Positions 38,118 through 47,264 of a DNA stretch of 64,000 nucleotides are shown here, in pieces. This DNA comes from Blautia sp. GTDB taxonomy: Bacteria; Bacillota; Clostridia; Lachnospirales; Lachnospiraceae. A program made the position numbers and the translations under genes. The notes below the pieces were generated by a model, which saw nothing but the letters and a program-made list of their open reading frames with translations, ran no database searches and was not told the DNA's origin. The stretch is taken from assembly GCA_017475035.1 (NCBI GenBank), contig JAFVGK010000200.1, forward strand, positions 1-64,000, in the 5' to 3' direction. Numbering within the stretch: position 1 is the stretch's first letter; each line of letters opens with the position of its first letter.

Positions 38118-38143
38118 TCAATCAAGAGCATAGCAGCACTACT

Positions 38144-38207
38144 AAGGATCGAGTCAGAAATTACTGTCCCGAATTACCTGTCTTTTTTTCCGGGAGCACC
38201 CCTCAAA
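38144..38207 (+). repeat. MITE-like repeat, truncated copy
   Basis: Matches the left 64 bases of the element at 43203-43312 (AGGATNGNGTCAGAAATT terminal sequence, then TGTCTTTTT and CCGGGAGCA). The right terminal inverted repeat is missing. It lies 19 bases past the stop of the ImmA/IrrE gene. Confidence 0.7.
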
Positions 38208-38225
38208 AACAGTTACATAGTGAGT

Positions 38226-38996
38226 TCAAAAACTCTCCACGATCGTCTGATTCTTCATCACACATGCCTCTCCCGCCAGTCCCAGACGCTTCATCCTGTA
38301 AAACGCTGCTGTGCCGGATACCTTAAAAACATCACAGAGTGTTTCTTTCAGTTCATTCAGATACCAGAATGAATCCATCCGTTCGTCCCTGACCATCTCC
38401 GCCACCTTCATGACCAGGCTTTTGGGCATCAGAACCGCGGAAGCAAAGGCGTTCGCCTGCCATTCCAGCCAGTCCCGTTCTGTCTGCAGCCGGTTTCCGT
38501 CTGTTTTTGACAGCTCATCCTTAGTATCCTTTATGATCCAGTCCTTCTCCTGGTCTGCGTATTTCTTCATATTCTCAAGATTGGAACAAAATTTCTCGTG
38601 GAGAAGCGCGTGTCCCGTTTCGTGGGCAAAGGTAAATCGAAAGACCCGCTCAAGCCTTTTCTGGTATAAGCCACGATCCACCAATATCGTGTGCTTTTTC
38701 ACAGACAAAGCCGATGTCTTTTCTCTGTTCTCGTCGTATACCAAAACCTCCCCGTCATAAAAGGCTGCCAGCCCCAGCAGGTCTCCTGACTGCGAAAGGT
38801 ATCTTCCGCCATAATGCCATCCATCCAGGGCTGCAAAAAGCCGTTTTAAATCTGTCGCATCCACCTGCTCCGTGAAATTTTCCGGCATTATAGCTTTAAC
38901 CAGTTTTTCTGTCAGCTCATCCATCCGGTCATAGCTGAGAATCGGGATACCGTCCGGTCTATATCTCAAGTCAGAAAACAGTTCCTGTGCAGTCAT
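38226..38996 (-). CDS. ImmA/IrrE family metallo-endopeptidase
   Basis: The 256-residue zinc protease has the active-site helix FAHETGHALLHEKF (HExxH) near residues 126-139 and a following helix region with EWQANAFASAVLMPKSLV, which supplies the third ligand in this family. ImmA-type proteases cleave repressors such as ImmR or DdrO to switch on mobile-element or damage-response genes. No HTH repressor partner is adjacent, so its substrate is probably encoded elsewhere. The ATG is set by GGAGG six bases upstream. Confidence 0.9.
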   Translation of the reverse strand: MTAQELFSDLRYRPDGIPILSYDRMDELTEKLVKAIMPENFTEQVDATDLKRLFAALDGWHYGGRYLSQSGDLLGLAAFYDGEVLVYDENREKTSALSVKKHTILVDRGLYQKRLERVFRFTFAHETGHALLHEKFCSNLENMKKYADQEKDWIIKDTKDELSKTDGNRLQTERDWLEWQANAFASAVLMPKSLVMKVAEMVRDERMDSFWYLNELKETLCDVFKVSGTAAFYRMKRLGLAGEACVMKNQTIVESF

Positions 38997-39016
38997 ACCA
39001 ACCTCCGGGGAAAATC

Positions 39017-39062
39017 ATAAAGAAAAGCCTTGACGAAACTTTTCTCATCCCGTCAAGGCTCT
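39017..39062 (-). terminator. Terminator of the hsp20 transcript
   Basis: AGCCTTGACG (39026-39035) pairs with CGTCAAGGCT (39051-39060); on the minus strand it is followed by TTTTCTTT. It also separates hsp20 from the ImmA/IrrE gene. Confidence 0.85.
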
Positions 39063-39118
39063 TATGGAACATTTTATACCTGGCAACGTAATATTTTACG
39101 ATCAGCTCAATGTAAAAG

Positions 39119-39170
39119 AGTGAACGCACTCCCCTTCTGCTCCGCAACGGCAGTGCATTGCGTTCATGAG
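39119..39170 (+). repeat. GAACGC-type short dispersed repeat, copy 1
   Basis: GAGTGAACGC, then AACGGCAGTGCATTGCGTTC with ATGAGT. The same ends are found at 55360-55412, and the right half at 53588-53612. The ends form an inverted repeat (GAACGCA/TGCGTTC). Confidence 0.6.
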
Positions 39171-39261
39171 TATAATCTGAAAATATTTATGCAGCGATAC
39201 TATCTTTTTTCCGTATCTTCTGTTTCTAACCCATACGCATCTCATGGATGTGCTACTTCGG

Positions 39262-39717
39262 TTATCCTTCAATCATAATGGTCTTCTTTTCCGGAAGCTT
39301 TGCCGTTTCTTTCTTCGGAATCTGCAGGCTCAGTACGCCATGCTCAAATTTCGCTTTGATATCTTCCTCGGTCAGATTCTCTCCCACGAAGAAGCTTCTC
39401 TGCATCGAGCCGGAATAACGTTCCTTGCGGATCGCTTTGCCTTTCTTCTCGTGTTCGTGTTCATGCTCCTTCGCTGCCGTCACGGTCAGATATCCTTCGC
39501 GCAGCTCCAGCTTAATCTCATCCTTCTTGAATCCCGGAATATCGATCTCCACTTCATAGTGATCGTCGTGTTCATGGACATCCGTCTTCATCAATCTTTC
39601 GGGATGTCTGCCGTAAAGCTTTCTCTCTGCTTTATCGATGTCCTTAAAATCCGGCCACTGTGGAAAATCAAACCAATCGTCAAACAGGCTTTCTCCAAAA
39701 ATACTCGGTACTAACAT
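39262..39717 (-). CDS. Hsp20/alpha-crystallin small heat-shock protein
   Basis: The 151-residue ATP-independent chaperone binds unfolding proteins in the cytoplasm. The alpha-crystallin domain spans about 44-140, with VEIDIPGFKKDEIKLELREG, a His/Glu-rich insert EHEHEHEKK, and the late FEHGVLSLQIPKKE strand. The variable N-terminus has the phenylalanine- and tryptophan-rich SIFGESLFDDWFDFPQW. I chose ATG at 39717 with AAAGGAGG. Expression is probably heat-induced through the CIRCE-type operator and promoter at 39856-39897, and the transcript ends at 39017-39062. Confidence 0.96.
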   Translation of the reverse strand: MLVPSIFGESLFDDWFDFPQWPDFKDIDKAERKLYGRHPERLMKTDVHEHDDHYEVEIDIPGFKKDEIKLELREGYLTVTAAKEHEHEHEKKGKAIRKERYSGSMQRSFFVGENLTEEDIKAKFEHGVLSLQIPKKETAKLPEKKTIMIEG

Positions 39718-39855
39718 AATCGTAACCTCCTTTACATGCCGTATCGGCATCTTACTCAAACACGTTAATCGTTTTGAGCAAGGGGACGGAGGGTTCGGAT
39801 CGGTGAACCTTTTTCTGGTTTGCTCTGATCTTCTCTGTTCCTTTGTTCTGACTAT

Positions 39856-39897
39856 GTTATACTCCTGTTGTTAGCATTTGTCAATGGTGAGTGCTAA
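39856..39897 (-). promoter_or_regulatory. CIRCE-type HrcA operator overlapping the hsp20 promoter
   Basis: On the minus strand TTAGCACTC-N9-AAATGCTAA (39871-39897) matches CIRCE (TTAGCACTC-N9-GAGTGCTAA) except for two bases in the second arm. The promoter -35 TTGACA (39879-39884), a 17-base spacer and -10 TATAAC (39856-39861) overlap it, as expected for repression by HrcA. Confidence 0.88.
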
Positions 39898-39995
39898 TTT
39901 TTTTATGTCTTTTTTGTGAACTCTGATTACCGGGTTCGAATCATACGTCCTTTTTCAGCAAAGCTGATCTCGGACTACAGATTTCAGATTACCGC

Positions 39996-40802
39996 TTACA
40001 GCTCTGCCGCCTGCTTTAATATCTTCCCGATACTGTCGTGAAATACCAGATCTGCTTTTCCTTCCATCTTTGTCTTGCCTTTGTTGATGATGACCAGATA
40101 TTTCCCATGGAAGATATGGGCCAGCTGCGCCGCGGATCCCACTTCAAGGGATGTCCCGCCGATAATCAGCAGATCCGCGTCCCGGATCAGGCGGATCGCG
40201 TTGTCATAGGCGGGATCCGGCAGTATTTCCCCATACAGGGTAACATCGGGACGTACCATTCGACCGCAGGCGGGGCATTTGGGAACCGGATCCGGAGACG
40301 CAAAGATAAAATCGGGTCCGTAATGCTTCCGGCAGCTGACGCAATAGCTGCGCAGAGCGCTTCCGTGTATTTCCTGCACATTCCGGCTTCCGGCTTTCTG
40401 ATGAAGTCCATCAATATTCTGCGTTACGATTCCAGCAAGCTTCCCCCGGCTTTCCAGGAGGGCAAGGGCTTTATGGGCATCGTTAGGCTCTATTTCCCTG
40501 ACATCCAGTTTTTCGCGGAAGTACGAAAAAAATACCTCCGTTTTCATATGCAGACATTCCGAGCTCAGAAGGTATTCCGGCCTGTATCTCGCAAATTTCC
40601 TGTCTTTCTTCCGATAGAGCCCGTCCTTGCTTCGAAAGTCCGGAATGCCGCTCTCTGTAGAAACGCCCGCACCACCCAGAAATACGGCGTGCTCAGAGGT
40701 TTCGATCATCTCCCGGAAAGCCTCGATTTTCTGCTCCTCATTCATTCTCCGGAAATGCTTCAGCTTTTCCCGTTCGGATATAAAGTCCCTGAGATAATCC
40801 AT
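39996..40802 (-). CDS. Sirtuin, NAD-dependent protein deacylase
   Basis: The 268-residue Sir2 enzyme removes acyl groups from lysine using NAD+. Motifs: the NAD-binding GGAGVSTESGIPDFRSKDGL near 38-57, TQNIDGLHQKAG near 127-138, and the catalytic His in EIHGS. A zinc ribbon has C-x2-C twice (CVSC and CPAC), and GGTSLEVGSA comes later. I chose ATG at 40802 with GGGGGAGG close upstream. It stands alone between hsp20 and the GH43 gene, on the same strand as both. No adjacent acyltransferase is seen. Confidence 0.95.
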   Translation of the reverse strand: MDYLRDFISEREKLKHFRRMNEEQKIEAFREMIETSEHAVFLGGAGVSTESGIPDFRSKDGLYRKKDRKFARYRPEYLLSSECLHMKTEVFFSYFREKLDVREIEPNDAHKALALLESRGKLAGIVTQNIDGLHQKAGSRNVQEIHGSALRSYCVSCRKHYGPDFIFASPDPVPKCPACGRMVRPDVTLYGEILPDPAYDNAIRLIRDADLLIIGGTSLEVGSAAQLAHIFHGKYLVIINKGKTKMEGKADLVFHDSIGKILKQAAEL

Positions 40803-40904
40803 GATTCCTCCCCCTTTCATACGATCGCAGTTTCCCTTCACCTGATACTCCGTTCCATCACGGTCACTATTTCTCTGCTGTCTGATCCTTACATTCTACC
40901 GCTC

Positions 40905-42785
40905 TCACGGTTTCACCGTCACATGGTATGTCCGTTCCACCATAGTCTCGCCGCTGGTAATCACGGCTGTCAGGTCTACCTTGACTTTATCGGACGGTGT
41001 CAGGATCACGCCGTCTTCCGTTATCACCGAGGTGTCGGAAGATTCCCAGCGGATCTCGCAGCCGTTCATCTCATCGGGAAGCTGCCCATGGGCTTTTGAT
41101 GTCTCCATAATCACCTTTTTCAGGGCATCCGCAACGATGCCGGCAACCATTTCCCCGTTTTCCGCGTCTGCCTTGCTGCCCCAGATGCAGGTATTGTCCG
41201 TGCCTATGGCCGTAAAGGTCATAACCGGCTCTGCAGATGCATTCTCCTTATGCTGACGGAAAAAGATCCCGTGGTATGTCACGTCGGAAAGCGTAAGCGC
41301 TGCAAAATCATATCCCTTTCCGGAATCGGAGGCTTCCCAGGTACCAGTCACCGGGCCAGAAACACTTCCGTCCTCTTCAAGAGTGATCAAAACGGTTTCC
41401 AGCATATCCCCGTCGCTCTTCCTGCCATGGTTGATAAACTCATAGGTTCCCACGAGTTCATCCATCTCGTAATGCTCCGGCTGCTCACCCCGGTATTCAT
41501 AGACCGCCGTCACAGGCCAGAGATCCTCATTCATAAACTGCTGATGAACACGCACCTCATGTGCCTCCAGCTGCGGCTTGATATCGAAGCGCTGATGGTA
41601 CACCAGATATCTGGAACCGTCGGAGGCGTTCAGCTGGGAATTATGTCCGGCCGCCCGTTTTCCGATCTGGTCATGGAAGACGTAATTACCGATCAGCTTA
41701 ATTCCGTACTTGTCTCCGTTCACCTTATTGTCAGCCGCGTTGTTTCCGGCCGCATCCAGGTACGGACCCGTCACATTTTCCGACCGGAACAGGCGCATAT
41801 TATAGCCGCCGCTGGATGCCAGGCCGCCATAGGTGCAGTACAGATAATAATACCCGGTTTCAGCGTCATAGGAAATATACGGGCCTTCTCCGGACTGGTG
41901 ATCTCCGCCGATCAGATGGACGCCGAAATACCGGTCCACGAAATTACCGGAAGCTTCATCTGTCCCATCCGTTCCCGGATATTTCGCCGCGCCTGTTTCG
42001 CGATCCAGCTCCAGCAGGAACATGCCGCCGGACCAGGAACCGTAAGACATATACAGCTTCTCCCCGGATGCGTCAAAAAACAGATTCGGGTCAATCGCAT
42101 TCGGCGCATAGGTGTGATTCCAGCTTCCGTCGGCATTAAACCAGTTGTCACTGATCTCATCGATTCCGCCGTTTTCCGCCCCCAGGTCAACTAAATGTGC
42201 CAGGTTCAGATAGTCATTGCTCCAGGTCGTATCCCTGGTGCTCTTCCCGTCATATTCCCCGTTCTTTGTGAATCCGGAATAGACTATGGTATCAACAAAC
42301 TCATAGGGTCCCAATACGTCTCTGGCCACCAGATAGCTGATGCAGGAACGGCGCCATGTGGAGGAAGTGCACAAATACAGCATGTACGCCCCTTCCTCAC
42401 CGTCGTTCCAGATATAAAATGGATTCCAGATCAGGTCCGGCGCCCAGACGGCATAACCGTTTCCGGCGCAGTCTCCGTCATCAAAGCCCGCCCACGCGAA
42501 GGGCTTCGCAAGGGTTTCCTGCAGATTGCCGTAAAAAGGCAGGTTTTTCCCGTTTCCATAATCGAAATTCAACTGTTTCCATGCAACCAGATCCTCAGAC
42601 GCAGCAGAAGCCGTATGAGAGCCCACGATATAAAACATCCCGTCCTGATCTTCAAAAATCGACGGATCATGCACACAGACATGCGCCGGCTCCTGCAGCG
42701 CAGCTGCTTCCTCTCCCCAGACGCCTGTCTGAATAAAGGAAGCGAGTCCCATGATCAACATCATTGTAACCAATTTTCGCAGCAT
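40905..42785 (-). CDS. Secreted GH43 family arabinanase/xylosidase-type glycoside hydrolase
   Basis: The 626-residue protein carries a signal peptide (residues 1 to about 24, MLRKLVTMMLIMGLASFIQT). The GH43 five-blade propeller starts with HVCVHDPSIFEDQDG (general base Asp near 40) and contains YAVWAPDLIWNP and the acid region SGEGPYISYD near 300. An extra C-terminal module and a bacterial Ig-like domain end the protein (about 550-626: SSDTSVITEDGVILTPSDKV). The GH43_5-like sequence and the nearby GH51 gene suggest arabinan as substrate. No LPXTG or lipobox is seen, so it should be released or held by the Ig-like domain. GGGAGG precedes the ATG. Confidence 0.9.
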   Translation of the reverse strand: MLRKLVTMMLIMGLASFIQTGVWGEEAAALQEPAHVCVHDPSIFEDQDGMFYIVGSHTASAASEDLVAWKQLNFDYGNGKNLPFYGNLQETLAKPFAWAGFDDGDCAGNGYAVWAPDLIWNPFYIWNDGEEGAYMLYLCTSSTWRRSCISYLVARDVLGPYEFVDTIVYSGFTKNGEYDGKSTRDTTWSNDYLNLAHLVDLGAENGGIDEISDNWFNADGSWNHTYAPNAIDPNLFFDASGEKLYMSYGSWSGGMFLLELDRETGAAKYPGTDGTDEASGNFVDRYFGVHLIGGDHQSGEGPYISYDAETGYYYLYCTYGGLASSGGYNMRLFRSENVTGPYLDAAGNNAADNKVNGDKYGIKLIGNYVFHDQIGKRAAGHNSQLNASDGSRYLVYHQRFDIKPQLEAHEVRVHQQFMNEDLWPVTAVYEYRGEQPEHYEMDELVGTYEFINHGRKSDGDMLETVLITLEEDGSVSGPVTGTWEASDSGKGYDFAALTLSDVTYHGIFFRQHKENASAEPVMTFTAIGTDNTCIWGSKADAENGEMVAGIVADALKKVIMETSKAHGQLPDEMNGCEIRWESSDTSVITEDGVILTPSDKVKVDLTAVITSGETMVERTYHVTVKP

Positions 42786-42792
42786 TAATCAT

Positions 42793-42898
42793 CCCTCCCG
42801 GGGAAAGACCCCATTCATTTCCGGGGAAAGATCCCATTCATTTTCGGGACAAACCCCATTTACTTCCGGGACAGACCCCATTCACATCCGGTGAATAC
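42793..42898. repeat. Imperfect 23-bp tandem repeat upstream of the GH43 gene
   Basis: Four and a half units of the type CCGGGGAAAGACCCCATTCA plus TTT lie between the GH43 start and the DUF6171 end. Each unit contains a small GGGG/CCCC stem. The array covers the GH43 leader and may affect its expression. Confidence 0.8.
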
Positions 42899-42910
42899 GT
42901 TCATCAAATT

Positions 42911-43189
42911 TCACGCAATCCGACTCCATTCCGCCCGCACCTTGGGACAGCTGTTTTTCCTCATCACAGCCCGCAGCTCCACGTAGCAGCCGCACAGACG
43001 GCACATTCCCGAAAGGAGCTGATCGCAGCTCTGACATTTTGCAAGCCTCTCCTCGTACACCTCCGGTTCTACCTTCAGGTCTTCGTCCAGATTTCTGATA
43101 TAATTCTGCAGAGACTCGAAATACTCGGATTCCATTTCCCGAAGCAGACATTTCCGGCAAAATCGCCTGGGTTCACCTTCCAGATTCAT
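42911..43189 (-). CDS. DUF6171 family protein, cysteine-rich
   Basis: The 92-residue protein has the family pattern of paired cysteines: FCRKCLLREM near residues 10-19, AKCQSCDQLLSGMCRLCGCY near 50-69, and NSCPKV near 79-84. It is probably a small zinc-binding protein; function unknown. The family is common in Lachnospiraceae, which supports the taxonomic guess. AAGGGG precedes the ATG. Confidence 0.85.
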   Translation of the reverse strand: MNLEGEPRRFCRKCLLREMESEYFESLQNYIRNLDEDLKVEPEVYEERLAKCQSCDQLLSGMCRLCGCYVELRAVMRKNSCPKVRAEWSRIA

Positions 43190-43202
43190 TTTTACCCCTT
43201 AT

Positions 43203-43312
43203 AAGGATTGCGTCAGAAATTGCTGTCCAGAATTACTTGTCTTTTTGTCCGGGAGCATACCTCAAACAAAAATCCTTCGTCATTCGTTACATTAATTTCT
43301 GACTCTATCCTA
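43203..43312. repeat. MITE-like element with terminal inverted repeats
   Basis: The left end AGGATTGCGTCAGAAATT (43204-43221) and the right end AATTTCTGACTCTATCCT (43294-43311) are inverted copies with two mismatches. The element is about 110 bp and non-coding. A left-end fragment of the same element occurs at 38144-38207. Confidence 0.75.
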
Positions 43313-43326
43313 AGACAGAAACCGAA

Positions 43327-43372
43327 AACACAGGGGACGGTTCCGCAAAACCATCCCCTGTGTTTTCCTCAG
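43327..43372 (-). terminator. Terminator of the GH51 gene
   Basis: AACACAGGGGA pairs with TCCCCTGTGTT, with a T-tract on both sides. The loop contains the GGGGACGGTTC motif commonly scattered in Clostridia genomes. Confidence 0.8.
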
Positions 43373-43403
43373 GATCCATATATTTACGGACGAATCCTCA
43401 CCT

Positions 43404-44942
43404 TTACTCTACCGTAATCGCCAGCACTGAACAGGCCGGAACCGTAAACTCCATGCCGCCCGGCACCAGCCTGACGCCTTCAAAGGGCTTCGACGCCACC
43501 ATATCCGGCTCATCAAAGGTGTTCAGGGCGTCCATCCTGTCATGCAGGATCCGTGCGGAAACCTTCTTGCCCTCAAAGCCTGAGAACACGGTTTCAACCG
43601 GATAATCCTCTGTAACGGACAGGTTGCCGATGGTGATATGAAGTTTGCCCTCCGCGTCAATGGAAGCAGATTCCGACAGGTTCGGCACCATATATTCCTC
43701 TTCCTCACCGATCTGCTTTGTCTCAAGGAAGCTCTCCACCAGGCTGGCTTCCTGATGATCTTTATACAGGTCAAATACATGCCAGGTCGGGGTCTTAAGC
43801 ATCCGGGCGCCGTCCGTCAGGATCACAGACTGAAGTACATTTACCATCTGCGCGATGCAGGCCATCTTCACACGGTCGGAATGCTTATTGAAGATATTCA
43901 GGTTCAGGCAGGCAACCAGTGCGTCGCGCATGGTGTTCTGCTGATACAGAAATCCCGGATTCGTTCCCGGTTCCACCGAGAACCAGGTACCCCACTCGTC
44001 CACGATCAGGCCAAGCTTCTTCTCCGGATCATACTGATCCATGATCGCGCCGTGCATCTTCACCAGGTCTTCCATAAAGAGCGTTTTCGCCAGGGTCTTG
44101 TACCAGGTCTTCACGTCAAACTGCGTCGCGCTCCCCTTGGTCTTCCACCCCTCCGGATGTGTATAATAATGCAGGGACAGGCCGTCCGCATGTCCGTGCC
44201 ACATCGGTTCACAGTGGCGGAACAGGGTTTTTAACACGCCTTCGGTCCACTCGGTATCATCGATATTCGGCCCGCAGGCGATTTTGCGGATCAGGCTCGG
44301 ATTATCGATTCCGGCAGCAAGGGAATTGTCCTCCGAAGCTCCGTACTGACGTACATAGGTCTGATATCTGCGGTACTCATTGGCGTAAAACTCCGGGGTC
44401 ATATTTCCGCCGCAGCCCCAGTTTTCATTTCCAACGCCAAAGAAATCCACCTTCCAGGGATCCGGATGTCCGTTCTGCGCACGCAGATCCGCCATCGGGG
44501 AAACCCCTTCAAAGGTCATGTATTCCACCCACTCGGACATTTCCTGCACGGTCCCGCTGCCCAGATTTCCATTCACATAAGTCTCACAGCCCAGCTGTGA
44601 ACACAGTTCCATGTATTCGTGGGTACCAAAGCTGTTGTCCTCGACGACACCGCCCCAATGGGTGTTGATCATCCTTTTGCGCTTCTCCTTCGGGCCGATT
44701 CCGTCCTTCCAGTGATATTCATCCGCGAAGCAGCCTCCCGGCCAGCGCAGCACCGGAACACGGATCTCTCTCAAGGCTTCCACCACATCCCGGCGCATGC
44801 CGTTAACATTGGGAATCTCGGAATTCTCTCCCACATAGAGTCCTTCATAAATACACCGTCCCAGATGCTCTGAAAAGTGACCGTAAATCTCCTTATTAAT
44901 CTTACTTACTTTATGTCCCGCATTAATAAAATATTTAGCCAT
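43404..44942 (-). CDS. abfA: Alpha-L-arabinofuranosidase, GH51
   Basis: The 512-residue cytoplasmic enzyme releases terminal arabinofuranose from arabino-oligosaccharides. The (beta/alpha)8 barrel carries [20 protein letters not shown], the acid/base Glu in [12 protein letters not shown] near 175, and the nucleophile Glu in [10 protein letters not shown] near 295. A C-terminal beta-sandwich follows. No signal peptide, so it acts on imported oligosaccharides. The ATG at 44942 has GAGGGA in front. It is downstream of the ABC permease genes on the same strand, with a two-hairpin repeat in the 250-base gap. Confidence 0.95.
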   Translation of the reverse strand: MAKYFINAGHKVSKINKEIYGHFSEHLGRCIYEGLYVGENSEIPNVNGMRRDVVEALREIRVPVLRWPGGCFADEYHWKDGIGPKEKRKRMINTHWGGVVEDNSFGTHEYMELCSQLGCETYVNGNLGSGTVQEMSEWVEYMTFEGVSPMADLRAQNGHPDPWKVDFFGVGNENWGCGGNMTPEFYANEYRRYQTYVRQYGASEDNSLAAGIDNPSLIRKIACGPNIDDTEWTEGVLKTLFRHCEPMWHGHADGLSLHYYTHPEGWKTKGSATQFDVKTWYKTLAKTLFMEDLVKMHGAIMDQYDPEKKLGLIVDEWGTWFSVEPGTNPGFLYQQNTMRDALVACLNLNIFNKHSDRVKMACIAQMVNVLQSVILTDGARMLKTPTWHVFDLYKDHQEASLVESFLETKQIGEEEEYMVPNLSESASIDAEGKLHITIGNLSVTEDYPVETVFSGFEGKKVSARILHDRMDALNTFDEPDMVASKPFEGVRLVPGGMEFTVPACSVLAITVE

Positions 44943-44987
44943 TTTATTTCCCTCGTGATTGGCTCTCATTTCATCAAACTTGTAAGG

Positions 44988-45092
44988 TTATAGTAAACGA
45001 ACAAAATGCCTGCATTTTGATTCGTTTACTGCGCCAAATTTACACCGCTGCAAGCGACATGATTCCGCTGTAAATTTGCGCGCATACTATAG
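44988..45092 (+). repeat. Two-hairpin dispersed repeat, copy B
   Basis: The best-preserved copy: GTAAACGAACAAAATGC pairs with GCATTTTGATTCGTTTAC, then AATTTACACCGCTGCAAGCG with a matching TTCCGCTGTAAATT. It lies between the permease and GH51 genes, so it could shape the operon mRNA. Confidence 0.8.
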
Positions 45093-45194
45093 TTCGTGCG
45101 CATACAATAAAATCATGCGCTTTTTTAATCCCGGAGTGTGCATCGTTGTCACTGCGAAATCGATGCACACGCGAAACCGGAACTGATTTTATCA

Positions 45195-46085
45195 TCAGCC
45201 CTTCACTGCGCCTGCCGTCATACCATCAATCAGGTATTTCTGGAAAATCAGGTAAATCACTAAAATCGGAATGATACCGAACATGGAACCTGCGATCAGA
45301 AGGTCGTAGTTATTTCCATAAGGAGTCAGCAGCGTATTCAAACCGATCTGCAGGGTGAACTTGCTGGTATCACGGAATACAAGCATCGGCCACAGCATGT
45401 TGTTCCAGGAACCCATCGCGCAGAGGATCGCCATGGAAGCGAAGGCCGGCTTTGTGATCGGCATCATGATTTTAACGGAAATGCCATATTCCGTACATCC
45501 GTCGATACGTGCGGCATCCAGAAGCTCCTTCGGCAGCGACTGCATATACTGCCGGAAAAAGAAGATCGTGGAAGCTGCGCACAGTCCCGGCAATATGACG
45601 CCGGCACGGGTGTTGATAATCCTCAGGGCTGTCACTTCCTGATAAAGCGGAAGCATCAGGATTTCAAAAGGCACGCACATGGTCGCGATCACCATGAAGA
45701 AAAGGAAGCCCTGCAGACGGAATTTGTACATCGTCAGACCATAAGCCACAAAATAGCAGACCAGCAAGGTCAAAACAACCGTCAGAATGGTCAGAATCAA
45801 AGAGTTCTTGTACCACATGAAGTATTTCGCGGAGTCAACCTTGCTGTTGCCGCCCGCGACACCGAACAGGTATTTATAATTGTCCAGCGTCATCGTGGTA
45901 AAGTCAAAGTTGATTGCCAGACCGTTCTGTACCAGCTCCCGGCCGGGACGGAATGAAGCAAGAAGGCCTGCAAGCAGCGGGAACGCGATCAGTCCGCAAA
46001 GGATCACGAACAGGGCGTTGGCAAGAACCGCCGCAAGCTTGTGGTTGGATTCCATCGTCTTTGGAGAATTTGTGTTCTTACTCAT
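45195..46085 (-). CDS. Carbohydrate ABC transporter permease (MalG type)
   Basis: The 296-residue permease has six predicted TM segments and the EAA loop DAARIDGCTEYGISVKIMMP near residues 185-205. It ends in the typical KYLIDGMTAGAVKG. It is the second permease of a CUT1-type sugar uptake system. The ATG at 46085 has AAGGAGG and follows the first permease by a few bases. With GH43 and GH51 enzymes nearby, arabino-oligosaccharides are the likely cargo (inference). Confidence 0.93.
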   Translation of the reverse strand: MSKNTNSPKTMESNHKLAAVLANALFVILCGLIAFPLLAGLLASFRPGRELVQNGLAINFDFTTMTLDNYKYLFGVAGGNSKVDSAKYFMWYKNSLILTILTVVLTLLVCYFVAYGLTMYKFRLQGFLFFMVIATMCVPFEILMLPLYQEVTALRIINTRAGVILPGLCAASTIFFFRQYMQSLPKELLDAARIDGCTEYGISVKIMMPITKPAFASMAILCAMGSWNNMLWPMLVFRDTSKFTLQIGLNTLLTPYGNNYDLLIAGSMFGIIPILVIYLIFQKYLIDGMTAGAVKG

Positions 46086-46089
46086 TTCA

Positions 46090-46986
46090 CTAGTCCTCCT
46101 TCTTAAATGTGCCGGTCGCGACAAGCTGTACAATATTGATCGCCAGCGCGATGATCATCAGGACCATGCCTACCGCGCACGCATAACCCAGATCATTTTT
46201 CTCGATACCACGCTTATATAGATAACCGACGATTGTCAGACCGATGTTCTTCGGAGAGGAATTGCCGTTCCACAGCATAAAGCTCTCCAGGAACATGGAC
46301 AGGCCGGCATAAACAGAAATCGTGATAACGTAGATCGTCGTAGGACGGATCAGCGGAAGCGTCACATACCAGAACTTCTGCTTTGCATCCGCTCCGTCGA
46401 TTTCCGCGGATTCATACAACGAACCGTCGATGGACTTCAAGCCGGAAATGAAATACAGCATATTCACACCGGTCCATCTCCACATACACAGCATCAGAAG
46501 GGCAATCCACGCCGTCCATTTCGTTTTCAGCCAGGCAATCGGCATCTTGCCGAGAAACGCCATCAGCTGGTTCATCTGGCTGCCTGCAGCCTCGGAGAAC
46601 ATCATACGGAACAACATACCGGAAATAACTACGGAGGTCAGAGCCGGGACATACATGATGACCTTCCAGACGCCTTTTGCCTTGGTCAGCCTGCTCTCCA
46701 TCAATACAGCGAGGAGAAGAGGAATCGGAATCATCAATACCAGTGTCAGGAGCATGTACTCCACACTGTTCCATACCGCAATGCCAAAGAATTTATCCCT
46801 TGCCAGCTTGGTATAATGCTGAATCCCTACCCATGTCCTGCTTCCGAAGGAAATATCCTGGAAGCTCATCACAATACCGCTGATCAGCGGATATGCCCAA
46901 AAAATAATCAGGCTCAGCACAAAAGGAAGGACAAACACATAAGGCGCAACCTTTTGCGAATAGAAAACTTTTTTGAATTTATTCAC
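46090..46986 (-). CDS. Carbohydrate ABC transporter permease (MalF/UgpA type)
   Basis: About 298 residues with six TM helices and the EAA motif YESAEIDGADAKQKFWYVTL near 200. It starts with the usual basic stretch and KVAPYVFVLPFVLSLIIFWA. The best start is GTG at 46986, with GAGGTG and AAGGGA in front; GTG at 46998 is possible but has no site of its own. It pairs with the MalG-type permease downstream. No ATPase gene is present; CUT1 systems in Firmicutes often share an MsmX-type ATPase from elsewhere. Confidence 0.93.
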   Translation of the reverse strand: MNKFKKVFYSQKVAPYVFVLPFVLSLIIFWAYPLISGIVMSFQDISFGSRTWVGIQHYTKLARDKFFGIAVWNSVEYMLLTLVLMIPIPLLLAVLMESRLTKAKGVWKVIMYVPALTSVVISGMLFRMMFSEAAGSQMNQLMAFLGKMPIAWLKTKWTAWIALLMLCMWRWTGVNMLYFISGLKSIDGSLYESAEIDGADAKQKFWYVTLPLIRPTTIYVITISVYAGLSMFLESFMLWNGNSSPKNIGLTIVGYLYKRGIEKNDLGYACAVGMVLMIIALAINIVQLVATGTFKKED

Positions 46987-47097
46987 TTTTCCCTTCACCT
47001 CGTCATTCTTGAATCAGGCAAGAGAGGCTCGCCTCATCTCTGCCTTTCACCCTGCGGCCTTTCTGCAGGCACAACAGCCTTACAGCAAAGCTTTTCA

Positions 47098-47136
47098 AAG
47101 AAAAAGCCCGGGAAGCATGCTCCCGGGCCTTTTCTT
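47098..47136. terminator. Intra-operon terminator between solute-binding protein and permeases
   Basis: GCCCGGGA (47106-47113) pairs with TCCCGGGC (47121-47128), with T-rich flanks on both strands. It would lower permease expression relative to the binding protein. Confidence 0.85.
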
Positions 47137-47264
47137 TCATTTCGGACTTCCTGTCAGCCTTGGCAGAAAGCTGTCTTCCTCACGTGCCCTGTCGCTTCAG
47201 AAATCCGATTGTACCAGTTGTCATATACCGGTGTAATGATCCTTATCCGACAAAACCGGTCGGA

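Noticed and set aside
39925-39950. GGTTCGAATC, like a tRNA T-loop
   Set aside because: No matching acceptor, D or anticodon stems around it.
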